Program-made: the position numbers and the translations under genes
Part shown: piece by piece, positions 52,720 to 64,000 of the stretch
Layout of the letters: each line of letters starts with the position of its first letter
How positions within the stretch are numbered: position 1 is the stretch's first letter
Notes under the pieces: model-generated
What the model was told of the DNA's origin: nothing
What the model saw: only the letters and a program-made list of their open reading frames with translations
Databases searched by the model: none
From: Phymorhynchus buccinoides
Lineage: Eukaryota; Mollusca; Gastropoda; Neogastropoda; Raphitomidae
Length of the DNA stretch: 64,000 nucleotides
Direction of reading: 5' to 3'
Assembly: GCA_017654935.2 (NCBI GenBank)
Contig: CM065704.1
Coordinates: 27,186,824 to 27,250,823 of the forward strand

Positions 52720-54032
52720 TGCATTATACCCGACATCGGGCCTACTTCATTAAGGCATGTATCGCTTGGAACCCTACATCGGGCCTACTGTGTAAGGGAT
52801 GTGAAGACATGAAGCCGCTTGGAACCCTACATCGGGCCTACTGTGTAAGGGATGTGAAGACATGAAGCCGCTTGGTACCCTACATCGGGCCTACTGTGTA
52901 AGGGATGTGAAGACATGAAGCCGCTTGGTACCCTACATCGGGCCTACTGTGTAAGGGATGTGAAGACATGAAGCCGCTTGGTACCCTACATCGGGCCTAC
53001 TGTGTAAGGGATGTGAAGACATGAAGCCGCTTGGTACCCTACATCGGGCCTACTGTGTAAGGGATGTGAAGACATGAAGCCGCTTGGTACCCTACATCGG
53101 GCCTACTGTGTAAGGGATGTGAAGACATGAAGCCGCTTGGTACCCTACATCGGGCCTACTGTGTAAGGGATGTGAAGACATGAAGCCGCTTGGAACCCTA
53201 CATCGGGCCTACTGTGTAAGGGATGTGAAGACATGAAGCCGCTTGGTACCCTACATCAGGCCTACTGTGTAAGGGATGTGAAGACATGAAGCCGCTTGGT
53301 ACCCTATATCGGGCCTACTGTGTAAGGGATGTGAAGACATGAAGCCGCTTGGTACCCTACATCGGGCCTACTGTGTAAGGGATGTGAAGACATGAAGCCG
53401 CTTGGTACCCTATATCGGGCCTACTGTGTAAGGGATGTGAAGACATGAAGCCGCTTGGTACCCTATATCGGGCCTACTGTGTAAGGGATGTGAAGACATG
53501 AAGCCGCTTGATACCCTATATCGGGCCTACTTAGTAAAGGATGTGAAGCCATGAAGCCGCTTGGCACCCTATATAGGGCCTACTGTGTAAGGGATGTGAA
53601 GACATGAAGCCGTTTGGCACCCTATATAGGGCCTACTGTGTAATGGCATGAAGCCGCTTGGTACCCTATATCGGGCCTACTGTGTAAAGGATGTGAAGGC
53701 ATGAAGCCGCTTGGTACCCAATATCGGGCCTACTCAGTAAAGGATGTGAAGGCATGAAGCCGCTTGGTACCCTATACCCTACTGTGTAAAGGATGTGAAG
53801 CCATGAAGCCGTTTGGCACCCTATATAGGCCTACTGTGTAATGGCATGAAGCCGCTTGGTACCCTATATCGGGCCTACTGTGTAAAGGATGTGAAGGCAT
53901 GAAGCCGCTTGGTACCCTATATCGGGCCTACCGTGTAAAGGATGTGAAGGCATGAAGCCGCTTGGCACCCTATATAGGGCCTACTGTGTAAAGGATGTGA
54001 AGGCATGAAGCCCCTTGGTGCGCTATGCAAAC
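52720..54032. repeat. 53-bp satellite, about 24 units
   Basis: Unit AAGCCGCTTGGTACCCTACA then TCGGGCCTACTGTGTAAGGG then ATGTGAAGACATG. Units are almost identical from 52800 to 53500. After 53520 they show TATATAGGGCC variants, AAGGCATG variants and short units, a gradient of homogeneity. Left-edge units are also diverged. Confidence 0.98.
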
Positions 54033-54465
54033 ATTACCAAAGACACATTTTAAAAATAACATACATTAATGTTTAAGAAATTAATTACACTGGGATAGAA
54101 CATACAACCCACACACACTCTCTCTTTGTTGCACACAAAAATATAATGCCACATTTCATTTATTGCAACTGCAACAAAGGGGAAATACAAAATGCAAAAC
54201 ATACCATGTCGTCTACATGATGACAAAAGAAAACTAAAAGAAAACGCGCTTATTATAATCCCTCAATAAAATAAAAGGTTCGTTCGTGCGTGTGTTCTCT
54301 GTCTGTCTCTCTGTGCGGAATAGTCGTGCAAATTGAATTCTTCATGTTCAGTTACGTAAATTGTATGGTGGAGAAGTCGCGCACAATTGAACTCTTCGTG
54401 CTTTTTGACAACTCCCGTAAAACGTAACAGAAAAAAAACTTACACAAAAAAGTCGCAAGAGCAAA
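54033..54465. other. No gene recognised
   Basis: AT-rich sequence between the satellite and the 91-bp duplication. Confidence 0.4.
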
Positions 54466-54655
54466 GTCACAAAATCCTTACGTGTTGCGTAATAGAGATA
54501 AGGAATTAAATGTTGTGTTATGAAGATGGGACATTGTCTGTTGTGTTATGAAAAAAGTCACAAAATTCTTACGTGTTGTGTAATAGAGATAAGGAATTAA
54601 ATGTTGTGTTATGAAGATGGGGCATTGTCTGTTGTGTTATGAAGATAGGAAACTC
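54466..54655. repeat. 91-bp tandem duplication
   Basis: GTCACAAAATCCTTACGTGT at 54466 and GTCACAAAATTCTTACGTGT at 54557 start near-identical units with GAGATAAGGAATTAAATGTT. Confidence 0.92.
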
Positions 54656-54743
54656 ACTGTCAGTGATACGTACTTTTTTTTCATCTGTTATTTTTTCATC
54701 TGTTTGGTTAAACTGACATCGGAGGCATCATCGTTTGGATATA

Positions 54744-54854
54744 CACGTTAACCCTTTCTCCATGGCAACACAGTGATATCATTATGGCAAGTAGCCTAAT
54801 CATGACTGTGTGTCACCGTGTTGGCATGGGGAAAGAGTGAAAAATGTTAACGTG
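54744..54854. repeat. Hairpin related to 22816-22981
   Basis: CACGTTAACCCTTTCTCCAT and the inverted GGGAAAGAGTGAAAAATGTT...AACGTG arms, with CCATGGCAACAC/GTGTTGGCATGG inside. Confidence 0.8.
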
Positions 54855-54996
54855 CAGTAGCATGTATTGAGACCTTAACAGACCTTAACAGAACAGGACT
54901 ATGATAAGAGAGTGTTTTGAAGAATGCCTAGAAGAGAGCAGCTACACACGATCTCGCGTGCACACACTACCCACATCTGATACTGATTGCACACGT

Positions 54997-54998
<2 letters not shown>

Positions 54999-55091
<93 letters not shown>

Positions 55092-55237
55092 GCACACACA
55101 CTGACACAGAGAGAGAGGCAAACACACACACATACGCACACATACGCACACACACATACGCACACATACACAAACACACACACACACAAACGCACTCACA
55201 TGCGCGCGCGCACGCACACACGCACACGCACGCACGC

Positions 55238-55268
<31 letters not shown>

Positions 55269-55270
55269 TT
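54999..55270. repeat. CA microsatellite
   Basis: (CA)n 54999-55083, then compound CA/CG/CATA simple sequence to 55268. Confidence 0.98.
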
Positions 55271-55802
55271 GCACACGGACTGGCACATATGTGCCTACCG
55301 TGCTTCGTTACATGCGTGCACAAGATGCACGTTAAGCCCATGATTTTGAAGTTGAAAACTCGCAAAAAGAAACATGAAATGTTGTGCTGTTATGCATTAC
55401 TAGCTGTGCAACCATGGGCACATGAAACAGGTTTAGCGACTCAGCGCTGTTCGCGCTTCGATCCCTTCCGAAACGTAAGGACGGCATGACCTTCGGAAGG
55501 TGCCAGGGATGCTTGATACCAAATTTAGTGTCGATCGGTTGAGAACTGTGGCCATGTATAAGGGACACACAGACACACACACATACAGATTTCGAAAATA
55601 TATATAAGATTTTAGCTCCTCTAAAGGCGGCGACAGACTATGTGGCTGCCTCATGTGACTCGATCAGGTCGTGACGTTTCACCTCATTTGCATACCATCT
55701 AACTCGATCAGTCTGACTCAGTCGGGCCCAGTCAGGTGACAGGGCCGAATAGGGCGGGTTCTAAATTTCACTGATCGAGTCAGATGGCTTGTGACGTCCA
55801 CC
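55271..55802. other. No gene recognised
   Basis: AAATTTAGTGTCGATCGGTT and ACACACAGACACACACACAT near 55525-55585 resemble non-coding dispersed repeat; a GACTCGATCAGGTCGTGACG palindromic area follows. Confidence 0.4.
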
Positions 55803-55910
55803 GGTCTGGAACAGACACATATGGGACATTAGTATATATAAAGATGGTGGGAACGATCCTGGAGGCAATGTCCGGAGGCCGTGCAACACCAGTAAAGTCC
55901 CGATTTTTTT
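55803..55910 (+). repeat. Dispersed repeat R-B, copy 3
   Basis: GGTCTGGAACAGACACATAT to CCAGTAAAGTCCCGATTTT, as at 15447-15551. Confidence 0.85.
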
Positions 55911-57484
55911 TAACAATACAGATAAAACTGCTAACTTAAACACACCTGATTCCAAAATGTTCATTGAATTTTATAGCGTTTCGGTAAAACATTATTTCGC
56001 AAACGCGACCTTCACCTTCCGGTTTAGTCTTCTTTTTTTTCCAATCATACTTGGGTGTTCGAAACCTACTTCATTTCTTGTCATCTGCTTGAAGACGAGT
56101 TGTCAAAAATGGACCAAATGCTCAACCAACTTGGTGTCGGGCAACGGGTACATTGTTTCATTTGTTTTTCATCGACAGTAATGTTGCACTAATGGCACCG
56201 AAAAATTAAATATAAAAATATTGATTAGTGAATTACATTTTTATTTAGATATTTTTAAAACAAGCAAATAGCAAAAATAATTTTGTAAATATCTTAATTG
56301 GTTGCTGAGATATTACATTTTAAAGTTTGGATGACTGCCGTTTATGCATAAACGGAATTTTGTTTCATTTTTATGCCCCAACCATACCCAAAGTATGTAT
56401 TCAGTAAACCTTGTACTTTTTGTGAGCAATCTATACTATGCAGAGAAGTAGAATCCGTAGTTTGGGAGCATTTGTTCATTTCATTTTAAAATTGTGATCG
56501 CTCAAAGTTGGCCAATCTGCCAATCTCACAATGACTAAAATTTGACGAAATTTGACGAAGTAGCAACCTTGAGTCATTGGTATGCAGAATCTAACAATTT
56601 ATATACCATGAAATGCATGTATTCTAAGTCTAGTGTTTGTGTTTTGTAGCTCTAATTTGTTCTGGGCTCTTTCTAAGATAAACAAAAAAGTTACAGACTG
56701 TCAAAGTTACGAAAAGTGCCAAAATGGCCTGCGACGCAGCAGAACTGAGGGTAGGGAAGGTTAAATGCCCATAACTTTTGACCTAATGGATGAATTTTCT
56801 CACAATTTGGAAATGTAATAAAGCTACAGTCATGCTACATACCAAAGTAAATTATTAAGACATATCAAATGATTTGGTGTTGTAAAGGTGATTATATAAG
56901 GATAAAAATGGCAAAATATCATATTGATAGCATGCGGCATGACACATAATGCAATACAATTCTGAAATTATATGTCACATTTATTATTTAACTACTAATA
57001 TTAATGACTTCTACTCATATTTTTAAACATTTTCAACAAAGGAAATACTATTTTATCAGTTAATGACAAATTTTAATTATTTAAATGTTGCTATTTTTGT
57101 ATTATTTATAATTATATGCAGGGAGCTGAGAACAGAAAAGGGTTAAATGGCCAGCAAAACGATTCACTGTTGTACATGTCATGTTTTTGAACAAAATAAT
57201 GTTTATTTTCAATAACTATTGTAACATGAGTTGCATGTCTTTTTCTTAAATAAAAATGTATGCGCCTATTTCATCATGCGTAATGGGGACTGAAACAATG
57301 CAAGACGGTATAGAGAAGGTTGTTTGTGAAGACAGATGTTTGTAGTCTGTTGTCTGGAATCCAATTCACTTAGAACTTTCTTGCTTTCTGTTTAAATCCT
57401 GTTATTTCATGTAAACTCTTACATTATAATAATAGTATTCATTCATACAGCATTGAGTCGTGGTTCATTGCGTTTTTTCCGTCT
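55911..57484. other. AT-rich DNA, no gene recognised
   Basis: Low-complexity AT-rich, apparently unique sequence without long ORFs or recognised repeats. Confidence 0.5.
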
Positions 57485-57636
57485 TATAGGGGGGGGGGGG
57501 GGGGGGGGGGGGGTAGGGTTAGGGTTGCGGTTATTATTCCAAAAAGATAGTTAGCTGAAGGGGTTCGTGAAGTGCAGCTTTATGTTTGGTGGGAGGGGCG
57601 GGAGCGGAAGGATGGAATTAACCGAGGGGGGGGGGT

Positions 57637-57700
<64 letters not shown>

Positions 57701-57715
57701 GGGGGGGGGTGGCAC
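57485..57715. repeat. Poly-G tracts
   Basis: G runs at about 57489-57513 and 57627-57708, interrupted only by single T or TT. Potential G-quadruplex; length in the assembly is unreliable. Confidence 0.95.
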
Positions 57716-57741
57716 ATCCGACCTTTACCAAGAAAGGGTTA

Positions 57742-57960
57742 AAAATGAAGGCGTAAGTGGTGGTGGGTTGCATGATGAGTGAGCAAGATAGCGGGAGCGG
57801 ATGAATGATTGGGTGTGGTGTGAGAGTTACATATTTGTTAATGTAAATTTATGTTTCATACTTTAATTTAATATTTTTATTTTACACGGTGGAAGACAAG
57901 TTTCCATGTGCGTTGTACAATGCCATTGGACAACAAAGAAACTTATGACTTATGACTTAT
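57742..57960 (+). repeat. Dispersed repeat R-C, copy 2
   Basis: Homologous to 44640-44890, ending in ACTTATG repeats. Confidence 0.85.
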
Positions 57961-58770
<810 letters not shown>

Positions 58771-58899
58771 CATACACACATAGACAGAAACAGAGACTTT
58801 GCACACACCCACGCACTCAACTGTCTCAGTGGCCTACAAACTCACAAGAGAGAGACAGGGAGGGGGTGGAGAGGTGGAAAAAGAGAGGCCCTGAGCCCT

Positions 58900-59225
58900 G
58901 TCGAAAAGCTTTTGAATGTTTCATGATTTATGCAAGAAATTCTTCAAGAAGTTCATGAAGTACAATTAAAAAACCTTCTTGCTTTTGCAATGAAACTCAA
59001 ATGAGACTTATTCATAAAGATACACATTGTTCATGAAACTGTACTTCAAGAAGTTCTTGAAGATTCATATTCATGATTACTCATGAAAGATGTTTCTTCA
59101 TGAATCAGGTGTCTCATTTGAGTTTCATTGCAAGTGCCAGAAGTTTCATGAAGACTTATTGAACATCTTATGCAGCCTTATTCATGCATAAGCATGAAGA
59201 CTTCTTCATGCAGCCTTGACAGAGG
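58900..59225. repeat. Multi-part palindrome (foldback)
   Basis: GCAATGAAACTCAAATGAGAC at 58987-59007 is exactly inverted at 59110-59130. CTTCAAGAAGTTCATGAAGT, CTTCAAGAAGTTCTTGAAG and TTCATGA repeats give further nested complementarity. Predicted to form a large branched hairpin; no ORF. Confidence 0.85.
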
Positions 59226-59579
59226 AACTTTCTGTGTTGACAATGTTATTTTTGCCTATTTGACATTTTGTGTTTGTTTATTTTTATTGATTATTACGAA
59301 ATAAAAAAAATAAAGGTGTGTTCAACAAAGATGCAAAAAAAAATGTGTGGTGTGTTTATTATTAAAACATTGCAGACACAAGTCACTAACATGATCAGAG
59401 AATCACTAAAAGCTCAAAATAAACTTAGTACTTGCCTTTCTGTAGTATTTTAGTAATGCAATCAACAGGTAAAAATGATGTTCGGATACGCACACCTGTC
59501 GGTCTCATTGCCGATCATTCGCGATCGAAGTTTTCGTTTGAAAAGTATCTCTATGCTTTGTATAAAGTGTTAAACCACT

Positions 59580-59846
59580 CTAAGTCCGATAAAAATCAAT
59601 GAAACTATCCAATTCACTGTCTAAAATAGTGTCCGAATGCTCGGCAGTTGACCGGTCGTCGGAATCGTTCGATTGATTTTCTGTCGATCGATAGTCGAAG
59701 TTAACCATGACAAGCACTGCACTAGCATGAGTCTCAACAGTCACTTCACTCTGGCCCCTATAACTAAGTCCAAAAGCACGATTGGCACACAATGTATCGG
59801 TAAAAACATCGATAACATCGTCATCTATCGCTTGGAACGCCGCCAT
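59580..59846 (-). CDS. Unassigned 88-residue ORF
   Basis: Starts at ATG 59846-59844 in a good context (CAGAATGGCGG) and reads MAAFQAIDDDVIDVFTDTLC, then an acidic, serine-rich tail rich in D and E. Composition is complex and not repeat-derived. It ends at a TAG at 59580. No family is recognised. It could be the first exon of a gene running leftward, or a transposon ORF. A LINE-tail-like repeat abuts at 59905. Confidence 0.35.
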   Translation of the reverse strand: MAAFQAIDDDVIDVFTDTLCANRAFGLSYRGQSEVTVETHASAVLVMVNFDYRSTENQSNDSDDRSTAEHSDTILDSELDSFIDFYRT

Positions 59847-59904
59847 TCTGATGAAAAAAGATTGTCCCCAAAAATCGCTTAGAAAATCGATCATAATTAG
59901 CCTT

Positions 59905-60634
<730 letters not shown>

Positions 60635-60638
60635 AAGT

Positions 60639-60716
<78 letters not shown>

Positions 60717-60775
60717 CCCCCCTCTCGCCACCCCCCCCTCTCTCTCTCTCTCACACACACACACAGTACTCACAC
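60635..60775. repeat. CT microsatellite
   Basis: (CT)n 60641-60713, C runs, a further CT tract and CACACA to 60764. Confidence 0.97.
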
Positions 60776-61984
60776 ATGCACAGACACACACACTCACACA
60801 AACATAAAGCTTAAACCAACAATTTGCATAAAGGTACTGTAGTAATAGGGTAATATGCATAACACAAACTAAAGTAAATATCACAATCAAAATAAATAAG
60901 TAAGATAATAATTAGATAATAATCGACCTCCCTGCAAATGGCTGCCATTGAAACAGGAAGTTGAACGCTTTCCGGCTGTCGTCAAAGCTTCCTCCCTGCA
61001 CTAGAGAGTTCCCACTTCCTTAGCAATATGACTAAACAACGTGGGTGGATCGGCGCGGTTTCAAGCGGTTCAGGATTACGGGCCAGGAGCGGTTTCAAGC
61101 GGTAGGACGTTAAAAGACCGGTGCAAAACACACAAAATTCTCAAACAAGAAAATATCAAAGAACTGAAAGCTCTAAATTACATGAAATCGATCAGTGGAA
61201 ACAGAAGAAACTGTTAGACTGACTAAAAATAAGGAATGAACACACCAGATAGAAACAAAACAGACAGATAACTCAGCACTTAAGCCAAGGCAGCTCAGGT
61301 CAGAACAATGGAGGCGCTCGAAAGTCGTAATGACGGAAGTCGTAGCCCATTGGACTAGCCACTATTGGATGCCAAGGGGAATAACCCCCAGCTAATATCC
61401 GATATAGGGCCAAGGTCGTTGGGCTCTTTGCAGATTTTTCAACCCAATTAAGTTTTTTTGCATTGGAACTGTTGACAGATGGTCTTCATCCCTCGGGACG
61501 GACGAACAACACATATTTTAGTGGCTCATGGCCTGAGGAAATAACACAGGTAGTTTTCCTATTTCAATGGCATAATAACTAAATATAAGAAAAATCTTAT
61601 TGTAAATAACATGGTGTTTTTTAAACATATACTCAGAGAGGCAAAATACAAAATGATTAACCTTTAGCACCCTGCATTAATTTTCTGAAGAGAGAGAAAA
61701 AGAAAAGAACAAAAACAAATATAGGAGAGACTCAGAGAGAGAGAGCTTTGGTGGGTAGACAGCCAAACAACTGGTCAGACTGGGACTGTTCAGCGGAACC
61801 CAGCCATGATGCCGGCACAACCACTGCCTAACCCTTCAGATCAGGTCAGGTAGTTAGGACATTAGGCCTCGCGGTCTCTTCACTGTCCTGTCATTTTTGT
61901 TTGAACCTTTGCACAGCTGAGGTTTTTATATTTTTCGGCAAATCTGCCTTTTACTAGTCATGCTCATATTGTATGTATTTGTAG
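60776..61984. other. No gene recognised
   Basis: GGTTTCAAGCGGTTCAGG and GGTTTCAAGCGGTAGG (61058, 61090) are a small local duplicate. Otherwise nothing is assigned. Confidence 0.45.
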
Positions 61985-62106
61985 TTTTGATATGTTGGTG
62001 TATCCATCAAGGAGATTTTTGAATTGTGTTAGATTCTGTGCTCGTTTAATATGTGCAGGAAGAGTATTCCAAAACTTTGTTACCCTGTTAGAAAAGAAGC
62101 TTTTAC
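61985..62106 (-). mobile_element. LINE ORF2 C-terminal tail fragment
   Basis: The minus strand encodes FFSNRVTKFWNTLPAHI-like residues and LTQFKNLLDGYTN, the typical end of LINE ORF2 (NRVxxxWNxLP...FKxxLD). It differs from the adjacent copy-B LINE tail, so it is a second element fused to it. Confidence 0.82.
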
Positions 62107-62760
62107 AAGTTTTAGTGCTCTGCCAACAGCCTCCTGAAGAAGGCCTCGGCAGAAGGGGCCTGAACAGTTTCTGGAAGCAGGGCGTTCCACTCTCTGATGG
62201 CGCGGGGGAAGAAGGAGGAGCTGCGCTGCTAGGTGCGGCAGGGGATCCTGCTGAACTGCTCGCTGTGTCCTCTTCTCGCTCTTGCAGCTAAGGGCTGCAG
62301 ATGTTCACACTTGACCTGGAGCTGCCCTAAGTAAAGTTGAGGATCTTGTAGAATGTTGTAAGTCTTGTGGCGGCTCTTCGTTTTTGCAGCGTGGGCCACT
62401 CCAGTTTGGTGAGCATGGCAGTCACGCTGGACTTTGATGATAGTCATTCATGACGAAGCGTGCTGCTCTGCATTGAACTACTTCAATGTCGTTAATGTTT
62501 CTTTGCGTGGTGGGATCCCACACGCTTGAGGCATATTCAAGATGAGGACGGACAAGTGCTTCCTTCTGATGAAGCCAAGGGTGTTGTTGGCTTTGGCCAC
62601 AATGTTGTTTATGTGAGGGTGTCCCACTTGCCGTCATCCTGCAGTGTGATTCCAAAGTACTTTGTGGAGGCCACTCTCTGCAATTTGTTCATCTAGCTTC
62701 TTCCTCTTCGCCTTAGGCAGCCAACTTCGTCACGTTGAAGATTCTGCTGCACTTTAGGGG
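62107..62760 (-). mobile_element. LINE reverse-transcriptase C-terminal fragment, copy B
   Basis: Homologous to 545-1240: KALVRPHLEYASSVWDP, VVQCRAARFVMNDYHQ, then RAIREWNA and APSAEAFFRRLLAEH. A deletion in the KANNTLGF region and frameshifts make it inactive. Confidence 0.85.
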
Positions 62761-64000
62761 GTAGTATGAAAAAGAAAGAAAATAAGTTCAGCAAAGATAG
62801 GGTAGAAAGTGAACTGATGAAATATTATGGGGGGAAGATAGAGCCCTAGACAGTCAGTCAGGGATATTGTAGGAATTTTTAAATACTCTGCTTGCTGTGC
62901 AGATGGATGTTTATGAGATTCAAAATCTAAGGAGGTTGGTCAGAGATTGAATATTTTATTTTTATTTTTTTAAAGGGGGAGAGACGTGTGATAGAGGGAA
63001 AGACGAGTTAAAAGTCATACATGACCGTTAAATGTCCCGGTCTAGTCAGAGACACCCGGGTCCTGCATGATGTATGCAGAGTGTGTCATGCATGACTGTT
63101 AAGTCCCCCCGGATCAGCCGGGGAAAATCTGGGCCCCACATGATGCATGCAAAGGAGATGGGGACATGTGTGACAGTAAGGCCACTCATGTTGCATGCAG
63201 AGAAGGACCACAGACCTTTCGCAGTATCTAGGCAAGACCAATCCGGCTACCGTAGCGGCCCCCGGTGTCGAACCCCGACCGGCACAGCTCCTGCCCTTCA
63301 TTTACCATTACTTTGATCTGTAGCCCCTAATTGAGGGCCTAACTCCCTAGTTTAATGTGTAGTTGGGACAAGTGGGGGTGGGGGGTTAGAATGGGCAGAG
63401 GCTCGGTGTACAGGCCCGTATCTCACATTATCCAGGCTACGGGTACGGCGTTCAATCACAGGACGCATATAATAAATTGTGCGCAAGTGTCTTCAAAAAC
63501 TACTACACAGTGGCTACGGATACGGCGTTGTTGCAACACTCATAGCATAGCATAGCCATAGCATAGCATAAATGGCTCTATAGGTTGTTTTGTTTTAGCC
63601 TTTTGCTATCTAAATACGTTTTTGTTTTTTGTTAGGTTAGGCTTCATTCACTGATGACTACTATTATTTACTAAGGCTATATCTGTGTTTTATTCATTTA
63701 ACCCCTTTGAACACTGCCAAGCCCGTTTCCCGTCCAGAGCAACTATTTGCCAAGCCGTTTTCGGTTGCTGCTTGCAGAGCCTATAGATCGCAAAACTTTC
63801 TGAATAAAAGTGCATATTTTTATAACTTATATTTTTCTGAAAGGGATTAGGGCATTTCAGATTTGCCACGAGTGTTTGTTCTCTATACTAGACTACTAAT
63901 TTGCCCGCGCTCGTTCTGCCCGAGTTACGCTGACCTTTCTAATTCAACTCTCTAAATTCAACTCAGTGAAATTCAAGGTCGCTGGCACGCGGCAAATGCC
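62107..64000. repeat. Long direct repeat, copy B (runs off window)
   Basis: Same order and orientation as 545-3033. It lacks the 490-bp MITE at the CGCATATAATAAATTG site (63463-63478). It continues past the window end. Confidence 0.92.

Noticed and set aside
52720..54032. CRISPR-like array (regular 53-bp spacing)
   Set aside because: Units are contiguous with no unique spacers, and the context is a eukaryotic genome; it is a satellite.
54901..55489. ORFs of 98-164 codons on both strands
   Set aside because: CA microsatellite artefact; the non-repeat extension (about 50 codons) has no recognisable motif.

Overview
This is non-coding-rich nuclear DNA from an animal, most likely a lophotrochozoan and probably a gastropod mollusc. 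The evidence is one intron-split metazoan gene spread over 22 kb, very dense CA/GA/CT microsatellites, LINE tails ending in the ATATAGCGC motif, tRNA-derived SINE sequence and many families of short inverted-repeat transposons. The organism call is inference; no species-specific marker was recognised.

The only host gene identified with confidence is CNOT9 (RQCD1/Rcd1, CCR4-NOT complex subunit 9) on the plus strand. Seven coding exons lie at 5336-5484, 5946-6066, 9726-9813, 14181-14287, 19195-19290, 24492-24590 and 27277-27368. All phases join cleanly over 752 coding nt (250 codons plus 2 nt). About 55 C-terminal residues of the family were not found downstream. They may lie in the 500-N gap (31645-32144), in sequence beyond the window, or be lost or misassembled. 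Two of the six or more introns use GC-AG ends. The acceptor of exon 4 is preceded by 13 copies of its own 3' splice site, and the acceptor of exon 6 by one copy.

Layout: 545-3033 and 62107-64000 are two copies, in the same orientation, of one long repeat carrying a LINE reverse-transcriptase tail. 3250-5335 holds a SINE and a TTAA MITE upstream of CNOT9. 5336-27368 is CNOT9 with introns full of MITEs, tandem repeats and a TIR family (CAGACCTG ends, 6-bp target duplications) whose members keep a transposase-like zinc-finger N-terminus. 27369-31644 is nested MITEs. 32145-36800 holds two LINE remnants. 36897-46713 has two inverted copies of a pogo/Tigger-like element flanking a Tc1-like relic and a possible orphan exon. 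46714-52700 holds a second Tc1-like relic, a MITE and tandem duplications. 52720-54032 is a 53-bp satellite. 54033-62106 is microsatellites, hairpins and one small unassigned ORF.

No operons, CRISPR arrays, rRNA genes or intact tRNA genes were seen. The most notable observations are the splice-acceptor array, the paired GC-AG introns, and the TIR family with 6-bp duplications and subfamily-specific subterminal motifs.
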